A stretch of DNA of 64,000 nt from Omphalotus guepiniiformis. Taxonomy: Eukaryota; Basidiomycota; Agaricomycetes; Agaricales; Omphalotaceae. Location of the stretch: assembly GCA_028554645.1 (NCBI GenBank), contig JAQOOI010000079.1, positions 1,922,001 to 1,986,000 of the forward strand, written 5' to 3'. How positions within the stretch are numbered: the stretch's first letter is position 1; each line of letters begins with the position of its first letter. Shown here piece after piece: positions 35,801 to 47,100 of this stretch. The notes under the pieces were generated by a model. It was not told the DNA's origin. It made no database searches and worked only from the letters and a program-made list of their open reading frames with translations. The position numbers and the translations under genes were made by a program.

Positions 35801-36530
35801 ACGGAGACGATTCCGACGTGAACAGCGAGCTCGAGGAGCAAGAGAAGATGCTTCAGGCTGGGAAAGGCAAGAAATCTCGAGCTGTTAAAGCTTTCGAACA
35901 GCGCGAGCTTGTGGCGCGGGCATTTGCTGGTGACAATGTTGTCAAGGTAAGCTTCCTTCCTTTGCTATTTAGCAATCTCACGAACCGTAACTGCTGCTAG
36001 GACTTTGAAGAAGCGAAGCGACGTGAAATTGCCATGGATGCGCCGAAGGAAGTCGATACGACGCTTCCCGGATGGGTATGCTGTTCCATACTTGCATTTC
36101 AGGGTTTCACTCGCTCACCGTGTTGAATGTTATAGGGTTCGTGGGGAGGCAATGGTCTCCGTAAAGCACCTCCAAAACCTCACCTCATTAAAAAGGTCGC
36201 TGGCGTGGATCCCACTACTCGAGCTGATTACAACAAAGCTCACGTCATCATTTCGGAGAAGAGGGACAAGAAAGCGTCAAAGTACTTGGTGAAGGATTTA
36301 CCTTATCCATATACGAGCAAAGCGCAGTTCGAGAGACGGATGCAGCAACCATTAGGTCCGGAGTGGAATACTAGAGTTGGCTTCCAGAGAGGAACATTGC
36401 CTAAAGTGGTTAAAAAGGTTTGTGGCGCTTTATTTTGGTGGCTTTTGTGATGAGGTGAATGTGCGCTAATGAGTTCTGGTTGTTTTTCTAGATGGGCACA
36501 GTCATTGACCCGCTAGAGAAGTTATTCTGA
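32886..36530 (+). CDS. UTP14: UTP14, U3 small nucleolar RNP protein
   Basis: A nucleolar component of the SSU processome that activates the helicase Dhr1 during 18S rRNA maturation. ATG at 32886 gives MARNSSKPSRSTNSKHRISQ; an upstream in-frame start at 32859 is less likely. The order is typical: basic start, a DDFYEYAPEKVRRSK segment, long acidic tracts, SGLSLNDLLVPLGGA, LPQRTQERLEREAAYEKTKE, and NANALSVEEVAERRRELRRM-type helical regions with KKIKSKVYRRL. Further on are HKNTGKWAKKMTRRDGYG, a Ser/Lys linker and FEQRELVARAFAGDNVVKDF. The conserved C-terminus reads PGWGSWGGNGLRKAPPKPHL, then VKDLPYPYTSKAQFERRMQQ and a MGTVIDPLEKLF end. It is split by six or so short introns. The antisense open frame over its acidic part is a shadow. 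Confidence 0.92.
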
Positions 36531-36931
36531 GTACTCGGTAGTTTCTACGTATTGTCCTTCACGTCGAAATGAACGGAATGAACCTGTAGATGTTCGTCTA
36601 CATGCTAACCTTGGCTGAGTGAGAAAGAGGACAGTAACTACTGACTTGGGGCTTTGGTGGGTTTCCCTCAGTTACACTCACTCAGACACTGGAATTAATC
36701 ACATATTATCTGAATGTTAAATTGAGCTGTGAGTGCATATTAGTATTAGGCAATCTAGACAATTGAGATCAAGAAACAGAATAGTAAACACTGAATGAAA
36801 CAATATACAGTGGGAGAACTGGAGAAGGAGGGGCATTGCTATTCTTATCTGCAGCTAGTGCACTACATAGTATGCATTGAAGGCACAGAAACAAAACACA
36901 GGAAAGAACAAATAGTTCTGATACAACCCTC
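36531..36931. other. Convergent 3' intergenic region
   Basis: UTP14 (plus) and the NACHT-ankyrin gene (minus) converge here. No coding frame or repeat is seen. It is AT-rich, as expected for facing terminators. Confidence 0.4.
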
Positions 36932-39900
36932 CTAAGCATTCACATCTGCACCTGCTTCCAGCAGAAGCTGCACCACTGAATTAATTCTCTGATCATGAGC
37001 AACTTGCCGGTCAGTCCCATAGTAATAACCCTGAGTATACACATTTTCATTTGCAGCCAGAATAAGCTGCGCCACTGATTTGAATCTTTGATTGTGAGCA
37101 GCTTGCAGGGCAGTTCCGTGTTCACCACTCTGAGCATTCACATCTGCACCTGCCTCCAGCAAAAGCTGCACCATTGAATCAGATCCTCTTTGAACAGCTG
37201 CTTGCAAGGCATTTCCATAGGAACCACCCTGAGCATTCACATCTGCGCCTGCTGCCAGCAAAAGCTCCACCACTGAATCAGATCCTCTTTGAGCAGCTGC
37301 TTGCAAGGCATTCCCATAATAACCACTCTGAGCATTCACATCTGCACCTCCTGCCAGCAGAAGCTGTACCACTTCAACACATCCATTGAAAGCAGCAGCT
37401 TGTAAAGCAGTTCCAAAGAAATCATCCTGAGCATTCACATCTGCACCTGCTGCCAGGAGAAGCTGTGTCATTGAATCACATCCTCTTTGAGCAGCTGCTT
37501 GCAGGGCATTGCTACATTTACCACCCTGAGCATTCACATCTGCACCTGCTGCCAGCAAAACCTCCACTACTCCAGTAAGAGCCCCATCACAAGACCTAAC
37601 AGATCCATGTACAACAGCTGCTTGCAGGGCATTTCCATATTCACCACCCTGAGCATTCACATCTGCACCTGCTGCCAGGAGAAGTTCCACCACTGCCTGA
37701 GATTCACTTCTAGCAGCTGCTTGCAGGGCATTTCCATATACACCACCCTGAGCATTCACATCTGCACCTGCTTCCAGTAGAAGTTGCACCACTGCCTGAG
37801 ATCCACTTTTAGCAGCTGCTTGCAGGGCAGTTCCATAATGGCCACCCTGAGCATTCACATCTGCATCTGGTAGCAGGAACTGCACCACTAAGTGATTTCC
37901 ATTTGCAGCTGCTGCTTGTAGGGCATTCCCATATAGACCACCCTGAACATTCACATCTGCATCTTTATCCAGCAAAATCAGCACTATTAGATCATGCCCA
38001 GTTACAGAAGCTGCTTGTAGGGCATTTCCATATTTACCACCCTGAGCATTCACATCTGCACCTGCTGCCAGCAAAACCTCTACTACTGAGTGAGATCCAT
38101 ATGCAGCAGCTGCTTGCAGGGCATTTCCATAGAAACCACCCTGAGCATTCACATTTGCACCTACTGCCAGCAGAACCTGCACTACTGATTTAGATCCATG
38201 TGCAGCAGCTGCTTGCAGGACATTTGCATATTCACCACCCTGAGCATTCACATCTGCACCTGCTGCCAGCAGGACCTGCACTACTGAATCAGATCCATGT
38301 GCAGCAGCTGCCTGCAGGGCATTTAGATAATCACCACTATCCTGAGCATTCACATCTGCACCTGCTGCCAGCAGAAGCTGAACCACTGCCTGAGATCCAT
38401 TCCCAGCAGCTGCTTGCAAGGCATGTCCACATTGACCACCCTGAGTGTTCACATCTGCACCTGCTGCCAGCAGAAGCTGTACTACTGAAACAAATCCACC
38501 TGAAGCAGCTGCTTGCAGGGCATTTCCATATTTACCACCCTGAGCATTCACATCTGCACCTGCTGCCAGCAAAACCTGTACTACTAAATCAGATCCATGT
38601 GCAGCAGCTGCTTGCAAAACATTTCCATATATACCACCCTGAGCATTCACATCTGCACCTTTTGCCAGCAAACTCTGCACCACTAAATCATGTCCATTTT
38701 CAGCAGATGCTTTCAGGGCATTCAGATAATCACCACCACTCTGAGCATTCACATCTGCACCTGCTGCCAGCAGAAGCTGAATCACTGCCTGAGATCCATG
38801 TGCAGCAGCTGCTTGCAAGGCATTTCCACCAAAAACACCCTGAGCATTCACATCTGCACCTGCTGCCAGCAGAAGCTGTACCACTGAACTAAATCCACTT
38901 TGAGCAGCTGCTTGCAGGGCAGTTCCATAATGTCCAATGTGAGCATTCACATCTGCACCTGCTGCCAGCAGAAGCTGCACCACTGAGTCAGCTCCATTTG
39001 CAGCAGCTGCTTGAAGGGCATTTCCATAATAACCAGTCTTAGCATTCACATCTGCACCTGCTGTCAGCAGAAGCTGCACCACTAAAACAAATCCACCAAA
39101 AGCAGCTGCTTGCAGTGCATTTCCATATTTACCACCACCCTTGATATTCACATCTGCACCTGTCTCCAGCAAAAGCTGCACCACTGAATCAGATCCTCTT
39201 TGAGCAGCTGCTTGCAATGCATTTCCATGGAAACCACTCTGAGCATTCACATCTGCACCTGCTGCCAGCAAATCCTGCACCATTGAATCAGATCCATTCA
39301 CAGCTGCTGCTTGCAGAGCATTTCCATAGACACCACCCTGAGCATTCACATCAACCCCATCAATTACTAACTTTGCAACTGCATGGTGTAATCCACCACA
39401 GGCTGCATAGTATAAAGCTGATTGCACATCCCTTTTTTCAAGATATGATTGCCAATTTTGATCTGGCTGATTGATTTTTAGCCAATGCCAGGACAGTGGC
39501 TCCTGCATCAGACTAATGCTCTGTGCTAGCATCCCAGGATCCATTTCCTCTAGCAATCTTTCATGATTATACCAGTTTTCTGCAGCATATTTTGCTAAAG
39601 AAAAGATATCAAGATGTAGCTCTTCATCTTGAGATGATAATTCCCTTTCCTTGCAATAGTGCAGAAGATATATAAGACATGTCCTAGTAATGGTCTGATG
39701 GCCCAACTGATCATTGATTTGAAAAAGATCCGGAGGTTTCACCATGTAGTTGCAGCTCAGAAACTCTTTCACAGAGTGATGAGCAAGCTGTACTATTTGT
39801 GTCACTGATACAGTGACCAGCACAGAGCCAACAATTTTGTGAAGCTTGTGTTCAAGTTCATGCTCCCGGTCCTCTGAATTGAATGCTTGTTCTTCCAAGT

Positions 39901-41278
39901 CAACTGCCAAGATTTCTTGACATTGCTTAACAGACAATGGTTCAAATGAGAATGTTAACCATTGGAGCAGAAGCTTGGCATCATCTTGATGAACATTCTC
40001 AATTTTGTTGAGTTCATTGGTATATGTCTGTTCCAAGGTACCTGGAAGAGTTCTTAACATCTTGTTTACTGCTTTCTGTGTTCCACATTCTCTGAGTGTA
40101 GTAAGATGACAGTCAATCCAACGGAATCTGGACCATTAATATGTTATATGTTACATCAATATTAACAAGATAACTTACTGTCCATCTGCTCCATTCATCA
40201 AGCACTCTTTAATCCTTGTGATAAGCTTTTGATTGCTCCTTGCTGCTGGTAGCTCCTTGATTGCACAATCAAGATAAGTGCTGATATCTGCATTAACCTT
40301 TTCTGCCTTGAGGTCAAGAACAGACACCAATTCCTGACAAGGGGCTAAATAACGACTGGTAATAAGAACATGCATGTTGCTCAGTTGAAGCAACTTCTGT
40401 GTGAATGAAAACACTTTGAGCTGATCTGCCTCTTTACATTCATCCAAGGCATCCAGAACAATGTATATGAGAACACTGTTTGGCCTTGCTCCAACCAGAA
40501 CAAGAAGAAGAGCTTCGAGATCTGAAATGGAGATATCTTGAATAACACCTTCTTTTTTCTTTTTGTGCAAAATTTCCAGCTCAGAAGGAACTGCATGGGT
40601 GTGCACAGCTAATTGAGCTAGCAAGGACAGCAGAAAACCTCCATAGGTTTGCTTCAATTCAGCACGTGAATCAAAGTAATGAAATAGAAGCATGTGCTGG
40701 TTTTGTTCATGCTCCTTGTAAAGCACGTCAATAATATGAGTGCTGCACATATATACTTAAGCAACTTCATACATCACCTGTAGGACATAGTCATACCTTA
40801 AGAATGTTTTACCAGAGCCAGCTTGAAGTACATCAGTAGATGCATAAAACTATAAGTTGTGGAACTAGGTACCTTTTCCCTGCAACCATAGCAATCCCTT
40901 GTTCTGCTTCCAATTGACAAACTTTGCATCAGCAAGGAGCCAATCACCAGTTTCTGGCTGCATAGCATCTCTAGCAGCACTGAAATTGGTAGCTGGATTT
41001 GGAGCTTTAAGCCATTCCAAAATCTCAGATTTTGCATCAGTGGCTAGAAGGTTGTTATGTTATGTTATTTATTGATATCTACATGAGATTGATAGCAGAC
41101 ATACATTTGACTGTCATGTAAAGATCATGACCAGCAGCCAGGATCTGACTATTGTTGATGGTGAAGTTTGAGGCATTGGGAAACACTTCCACACTAGATA
41201 TAGGCATGTAAATATAGCTCAATGACTAACACAGTATTACACACTAGCTCCACCAGGTGTACTGTTCAAGGTTTCCAT
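36932..41278 (-). CDS. NACHT-ankyrin NLR-like STAND protein
   Basis: A predicted signal-transduction NTPase of the fungal NLR class, thought to act in non-self recognition. The likely ATG is at 41278 (METLNSTPGGASVEVFPN). The frame is open further upstream to 41443, but that part contains a GTAAGT...GCAG intron-like stretch. A short Asn-rich motif follows (ASNFTINNSQILAAGHDLY), then DAKSEILEWLKAPNPATNFS, a GLLWLQGKAGSGKTFLR Walker A split by an intron, and FHYFDSRAELKQTYGGFLLS. NACHT landmarks include SVLIYIVLDALDECKEADQL (Walker B), MHVLITSRYLAP (sensor) and GADGQFRWIDCHLTTL. After TLEQTYTNELNKIE and HHSVKEFLSCNYM come 24 ankyrin repeats to the stop. The last exon of over 3 kb has no intron. 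Sequence downstream of the start shows no classical effector domain such as HeLo or lipase. Confidence 0.9.
36941..39355 (-). repeat. Array of 24 near-identical ankyrin repeats
   Basis: I count 24 units of about 33 residues, in phase at the DNA level (about 99 bp), with consensus DVNAQGGxYGNALQAAA followed by xxGSxSVVQLLLAAGA. Most units differ at the same few positions (after QGG, and around xxGSxx). Exceptions are unit 18, with an 8-residue insertion between HGS and VVEVLL, and the last two units, which are degenerate. The plus strand shows long antisense open frames here that are shadows of the repeat. Confidence 0.92.
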
Positions 41279-41789
41279 GGTACTAAAGGTGTCTTTGAAA
41301 GCTTGTAGAATCTCTTCTAAGTATAGTATTTCATTAGTCAAATAAATAGTCTTGGAATAGCAGTATCTGCGGCAGGAAAGGGACTTACTGCTGAATGCTG
41401 CTGAGAGTGAGTGAGAGGAAGGAAGAAAGAGATGGTTCGACACGACTTCAGAACTCCCAACAGCTTCTCGGCAGCTTCCGGTATCTGATTTCAGGATGCC
41501 TTAAGAAAGACTGTTCTAGACTATTCAGATCAACAGTACGCGTTGCGCGCCTTCATAGAGCGCTAATGCAATCAGACAGTTGATCACTCCCATGACCACG
41601 ATATTTGTAGCAATCTGTCTTCCCTCATACAGGACGTAAAAACCTTGAAAACTATGTCAGGACTATCATAAACCATCTAGCACAGGTAGATCCGACCATC
41701 CGACCCAAGAATCCGAGTTTAGCAAAACAAGAGCGTCACAGATCTTGAAGAACGCTCGTGAAGTAATTAACTCCTTTCACAGGTTTGGA

Positions 41790-42610
41790 CTCGACCCCCC
41801 GCACAGCAGAACTCGCCACACCAAGCACCAAGCACTCCAAATAACCTTCCACGCACTCTCCTCACCACACACCCGCCAAGATCCCGCATTGTCCCACATC
41901 TCTCATACCTCAGGGACCAACAGCGCCCTATTCATCCGGTGGAGCAGTATAGGACCGAGATGAAGCTCGTTATAGTCGTTGGTAGGAAGCCTGCTGTAGC
42001 GTTGGCTACTAATTCAACTTCTTCGGGAGGTGTGAATGTGAATGTCGGTGGTTTGAGGGCGTTTGGGATACTTTCGGTGGTTGGTAAATGTTTCCTGACG
42101 TCCCGGCTTGAGGGATCTGCGTAGGGGAAGTCGGTTGATAGAAGATTTCCGCATGAAGATTGTCTTTCAGAGGGACGGAGCGTGGGGTCGTGGATTAGGA
42201 GTGTGGTGTCCTTTGGTAGGCGCGTTACTCCGAGGGCATTGGATGGTTCGTCTGCAATATAGCCTTGAGTGTGAGTTTCTGAACGAATGTATGCTATGTA
42301 TATGGCGTACCGAGAAGACACATTTCCTCAACTGCTCTCTACAACCCTCGTCCAACCCCAACCTGTTCGACTGTTTGATCGACTCGACGAGCATATTTGA
42401 ATACGCAACCCCAAGTGATCATCCCATGACGATGATGTTTTCTAGCCGATGCTCGTTGATGATATCCGCCGCTCACGCTCGTTGCCGAAACATCAGGCAG
42501 ACCTGTATCCCGATATGCGAGAGTGATACTATCTGCCAATGCGAGAAGACAGTGTGGGACCGAACTCGAGGAAGCCCTAGCAAAAGTCCATCTTGATCAT
42601 GTTCTAGAAA
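41790..42610 (-). pseudogene. Alpha/beta-hydrolase-fold pseudogene
   Basis: Minus-strand fragments of one alpha/beta-hydrolase can be placed in order. Near 42,486-42,530 a frame reads DSITLAYRDTGLPD, the usual first strands. In another frame, 42,330-42,470, it reads DIINEHRLENIIVMG, stop, then SLGVAYSNMLVESIKQ. The stop (TGA, 42419-42421) sits where the nucleophile elbow GWSLG needs Trp. After a GTACGC donor, near 42,000-42,270, comes DEPSNALGVTRLP, DPTLRPSERQS and ALKPPTFTFTPPEEVELVAN, then a C-terminal GEESAWKVIWSAW near 41,830. The segment between the first and second pieces, where the oxyanion-hole HG motif belongs, is missing. I infer an internal deletion plus nonsense change. It is the closest gene-like unit to the NLR start. 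Confidence 0.6.
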
Positions 42611-43276
42611 CAGAATTGGGTATAAACGACACGGGCAACACATAGAGTGAGAAAAACAAAGAGGACACGCGATGCGTAAAAAAAAAAAGTTCGAAGAATG
42701 GGCAAAACAAAGCTGTTTTACAGCAGCACTCACCATTGTACCGCCTACCGATTCTCGGCGACTCTGAAAAAGACCTCCGCTGGTTTGCGTTCTGGAAGCT
42801 GAACGGCTGTACTTCCGCATCGGTAGTGCGCGTACTGTATATATGCTGCTTTTTGAAGCTCCTATGATTGCTTTTTTGAGCTAATGGGACTCGACCTACG
42901 ACTCCTCCCGCTGTTGCTACCGGTGAAGAATAAATGCCCGCCGGGTTGGAACACACAGCACGGTGTTTGCATGGACTTCGATCTCGGTGTAGTTGGGTCC
43001 CTCAGGCCTCAGGGAGCGGCGAGGAGGAAAAGAGGATGGTCCGCTGAGAGAGGTAGTACTGCGCGACGAATGCGATTCAGGAGAACAAGTGTGTGGTGAT
43101 AGCTGTGCGAGTGCAAAGTGCGGCATGGTCGAGTTGAGTGGGGACAATTCCGAGGGCCCAAGGTTTAGTACGAGACGTCAGATCGTGCTCGAGCGTCGAA
43201 TCAATGTAGCTAGGCATATCTTGAATCAACGAGCGCAGAAATAGGTGAGCTGAGAGCTTGACCTACCTCATGGATT

Positions 43277-43763
43277 TCAGTGCGGCACCTGAACCCTAAG
43301 GTAATTGCAATAGTCGGTCAAAGGTGTTCCCAAGGTTGCAAGAATTGACCTAACATAAGCGTCAAGTAAGTCATCGCGTGTATTATCTCGTATTTCTTGG
43401 GAAAAGGACTCACCCTGAACCTGAATACTCCAAGTCATACCTCGAAGATCCTCATTCTCTCTCAGGATACTCGCTATGTGTCCTCCCTTGGCAGTCGGTG
43501 AAGCTTTTGAAGTTCGCGACAACTAGTCCTTCGAATAACCTCGAGAAGATTTTGCATGGTTTGTTGGTATTGACATGGTCCAGCGAAGGCGAAGGCGAAT
43601 CCTGGTCTGTTTTGCAAACGTCGCCAATAATTTCGACGAACTTGTCCTTGAGGATAGAGAGAAACGAATCGTTCAAGGCGAAAGAAAAGTTACGTGGTAT
43701 AAAAGAGAGAGGTACGCGTAGTAATACAGACACAATTCGATCTAATCGGCGATAAGATAATCC
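43277..43763 (-). CDS. Tentative hypothetical coding region
   Basis: Two adjacent minus-strand frames could be joined by a short intron near 43,430-43,455. The first includes PRNFSFALNDSFLSILKDKF and KIFSRLFEGLVVANFKSF. The second continues ENEDLRGM and ends DDLLDAYVRSILATLGTPL-type sequence at 43277. There is no clear ATG for the first part and no recognised family. It may be a decayed gene or chance. The area 42,611-43,276 also has open frames (for example MRKYSRSASRTQTSGGLF) with no support. Confidence 0.25.
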
Positions 43764-43856
43764 CACGGAAATTTTCCCGGACTCGAAGATGGACGAGCAT
43801 CAACGAACGTTGCTGGCTCTCCATTGACCTCTTGTTTCCTGACCACCACCTCCAAC

Positions 43857-45133
43857 ATGACAGAGGCTGTACCCGAGAGTACCCTTCCTTACCCACCTAT
43901 TCACGAGGGCAAGAAGTTTGTAGTTTTATCTGATTGGGATGCCCAGTCAATCAAGGTCGTGTCCTTTCCAATCTAACACCGAGTGATTCACAATATGCAG
44001 GGATGGAACGATAACTACGTACGATTCTAATGATTGTGGGTTTTTTGGGCTACCGATGTGAACTGAGGATTAACCAGTTGACTCGGATTGGGAAATACTG
44101 TTATTCGCTCTGGTTTGTGCGGCGTTGGTTGGTGAAGATATGACTGATAATCTTGGGTTTGGGAGGGAGAAGAGGAGAGAGTTGAATATAGATGTGCTGA
44201 ATGATAAGATTACATTTAGGTGTGTATTCTGGTTTCTTTCTTTCGACTCATTAAGGCCTGATTTGGTTGCACTGGGATAGAGATGCGTTTCGTGAGATGC
44301 TTGCGAGTGTGGTTGATAAAGGACATTCGTTTGAGGAGTGTAAGAAGATATTGCGAGAGAGTGCGTACTACTAGTCTTCTTGATTTAGTCCTGGTTTTCT
44401 TACTTATCGCTGTTACTACAGATATCAAACTAGACTCTGGATTCAAGGAATTCTATGCCTGGTGCAAAGCCAACGATATCCCAGTTATCATCGTCTCAAG
44501 GTCAGTTACTCTTGACTATCAAGTTCTCAGCGCACTCTAGAGAATAACTTTACACCATTGCAGTGGAATGACACCCACTATCCGTGCTGTTCTCACTAAT
44601 CTCGTTGGTGAAGAATCTGCTAATGAGATTGAGATTATATCGAACGATGTCGATCTTCATCCTGATGGAACTTGGGGCATCAAATATAGACATCCTACGA
44701 GGTACTTTTCTGCTACTCCGTCTGGATTTTGAGAATCAACGACGTATCCCCCCTCCCTCCCCTCCTACAGCGGCTATGGACATGATAAATCTCAAGCTAT
44801 CTTACCTTACCGGAAGCTAGAGAACCCTCCGACCCTCTTCTTCTTCGGCGATGGTGTTTCAGGTTCGTACCGTTATCCCCTCTCACTGATCTCTGACTGA
44901 TCTCTGACTGACCGTATGTACGTCTTCTCGTAGACATGTCTGCTGCGAAACACGCGGACGTGCTGTTCGTGAAGGAGAAGGAGTATGGGGAGAACGATCT
45001 TGCTGCGTATTGCAACAAGCAGGGTATCAAGCATATCTTGTTCAGTGACTTTTCAAATGCTCTTCCTGTTGTTCAGTCTGTTGTGAAGGGCGAGAAGACG
45101 GTAGAGGAGGTTCTGAGCATTGATCGTGCTTGA
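43857..45133 (+). CDS. HAD-superfamily phosphatase (phosphoserine phosphatase-like)
   Basis: A small Mg-dependent hydrolase. ATG 43857 starts MTEAVPESTLPYPPIHEGKK and runs to FVVLSDW. The family motif I, SDWDGTITTYDSND, is only obtained by removing 64 bp at about 43937-44000 that has no GT donor (see findings). Later exons are normal: YMTDNLGFGREKRRELNIDV, DAFREMLASVVDKGHSFEEC, DIKLDSGFKEFYAWCKANDI with PVIIVSSGMTPTIRAVL (motif II Ser), NDVDLHPDGTWGIKYRHPT, HDKSQAILPYRK, and LFFFGDGVSDMSAAKHADVL (motif IV). It ends FSNALPVVQSVVKGEKTVEE-type sequence. Fungal relatives are annotated as phosphoserine-phosphatase-like or PHOSPHO-like. If the first junction is not spliced, the gene is inactive. 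Confidence 0.75.
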
Positions 45134-45528
45134 CTGGTTGTGTAAATTCGTAAAGATACTCCTACTATGCTAGATCTAGATATCATTTTAACAGTTCTTG
45201 CACGTCTTGAATTCGGTAGATATGCTATAGACTACGTCGATAAATTCGCATTGAATCTGCATCCGAGTCAAGAATAGTATGAGTATATGTAGTATGATTA
45301 TGAAAAAATGTATGAATATAACATACTAGGTACAGCATATATGCAGTAAAGACAGTGGACAAATATAAAAGAGTGGAAAGAATATAGTACTGCACAGCGA
45401 TACAAAAACCCAAAGGACAACATTCACAGCCAGGAAAAGATTTGCCTTCCCTTCTTCGTTTCCTCCTTCCTCCTTCCTCGCTTCGAACTGGCAGCAGGTG
45501 CTCGGTCAACTAGCCGTAAGCAAGAACA

Positions 45529-46039
45529 TCAACCACTATAGTGCCAATCCACCTGGATAATGCCCTCGCTGAGATCCGCAAGCTTTTTGAACGCTGCCTC
45601 GGATTAATCAAGGTTTCCAGGCTGGCAAGACTCGCATTTGTCCGCAATCATAACGTCGACGGTGTTTCCGTAGTCTGCAAAACACAAACACATGTCCATT
45701 AGAACACCGAACACCTGAGCGAATCGAGGATATCGAAATGACGAACGAGATATGGTTATGTGTTTCCAGCAGTTGGATCCATCTCCGTAGTCCTGGTAGC
45801 CGAGAGCAGCGATGTAATCAGAGTTTTGGAGAGTGGCGCCACACGCTCCGGTGCCACCTGCGGGTCGGTAGAACGTGGCTAAGACGCCCGAATTATGCGT
45901 GAGTTTAGATAGTTATGTAGCTAGCGAGATGCTCACCATTACCAGCGAACACGCTGGGTATCAGTGTGAGTAGAGTGATAAGAGTAGTGATGAAAAAGGA
46001 GCGTAGGGAAACGAAAGGAGTGAATGTGGCTGTATGCAT
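45529..46039 (-). pseudogene. RlpA/expansin-like double-psi beta-barrel secreted protein, premature stop
   Basis: ATG 46039 starts with a signal peptide (MHTATFTPFVSLRSFFITTL, then ITLLTLIPSVFAG). After an intron (GTGAGC...TTAG) the barrel follows: TFYRPAGGTGACGATLQNSD, YIAALGYQDYGDGSNCWKHI, and, after a second intron, YGNTVDVMIADKCESCQPGN. The frame then reads LD, stop (TAA, 45604-45606), SEAAFKKLADLSEGIIQVDW and HYSG, ending at TGA 45529-45531. Family members have LDLS at this point, so TTA to TAA is the simplest change. The sequence beyond the stop is still perfectly family-like, so the mutation is recent or an artefact. A truncated product would lack the last strands of the barrel. I call it a pseudogene with reserve. 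Confidence 0.65.
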
Positions 46040-47100
46040 TTTTTCAAGGTTTATAGGAAGAATGTTCAAGGGAGATCCCGGAAGTTGAAAAATGAAGGGG
46101 CGGTTGATGTAGCGGCTGTGTTGCTAGTGGTCTGGTTTTATGAGGGCTTCATTGCGAAAAGGATCCGGTCAAGGTTATCCGTTGTGAGTATGCGCGGGGT
46201 CCACGCGGACGATTTGTGAAAATGGAAGTTTGATTACTACTTTTGGAGTCCTCGGAAGGGAGGTCGGAACCGAATTACCTCCAAGCGTTGAACGAACGTT
46301 GACACGTGGCGCTGCTTGGATCGCTACACGGTGTATCATAGTGGTCAGCGAAGAAGTAATATTGAAGAGCAAGCTTTGATATTGAGTAGTGTTTCTTCTT
46401 TCTATTACATGGGAGCCTGATATGTACAACTTTGAAGGACCAAGGTGTCGCATAACTTCAAAAGTGGTACTAATAATGCCATGGAGTCGTATACTTTTAG
46501 CGCGATCCTGAACTTGGGACCCATCGGAGAGACCATGTAAGAGCTTCAAGTTTTGATTGGAGCTTGCAGGAATTCAGTCTGGTAACTCCGAGTTGAGAAA
46601 CTGGCTATAGTCATCCGTGAATCCGAGCCTGCCGACTAGCAAGTATAAGCGACAGCCCAAGTTCGATCAAGTGAAAAAGCTCCAGAGCGATCCTGGGGAA
46701 AATAGCTATTGAGCAGATGTAACTTTATGATTCCTGACGGTATGAAGGTTGGTCTTTCGAAAAGACTTCGGGTTGATCCTGAGGGTTTCATGCGCTCGGT
46801 TGTAGTTCCAAGAAGCCATAGAAAAGAATATGTTTGATTGATGCCGTCTACACCACCTGGAGTACGAGAAAGTCGTTTCCGAGATTCTGCGCTGTGGAGA
46901 AAGCCAACCTGCGACACGTCGTTTTACGCGAATGTGTGGGTCACATGACGGAAGGAACCGGGGTCAAGCTGCCAGTGCTACAGGAGTGAATGTGATGCCA
47001 CCCGAGCAAGATCCGTCCTGAATACACGTCTCTTTCGTTCCATATTTCGGACTTTTGCATGTAAACGTCGACCTCTTGGTCGCCGTTTTCTTCCTCGAGA
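46040..47100. other. Intergenic region without supported gene
   Basis: Lies between the starts of the divergent RlpA-like gene and DHTKD1-like gene. Minus-strand frames up to 124 codons show no motif. It should contain both promoters. Confidence 0.4.

Noticed and set aside
38200..38892. A 230-codon plus-strand open frame and several similar ones over the ankyrin region
   Set aside because: They are antisense shadows of the in-phase 99-bp repeats; the same frame recurs in every unit.
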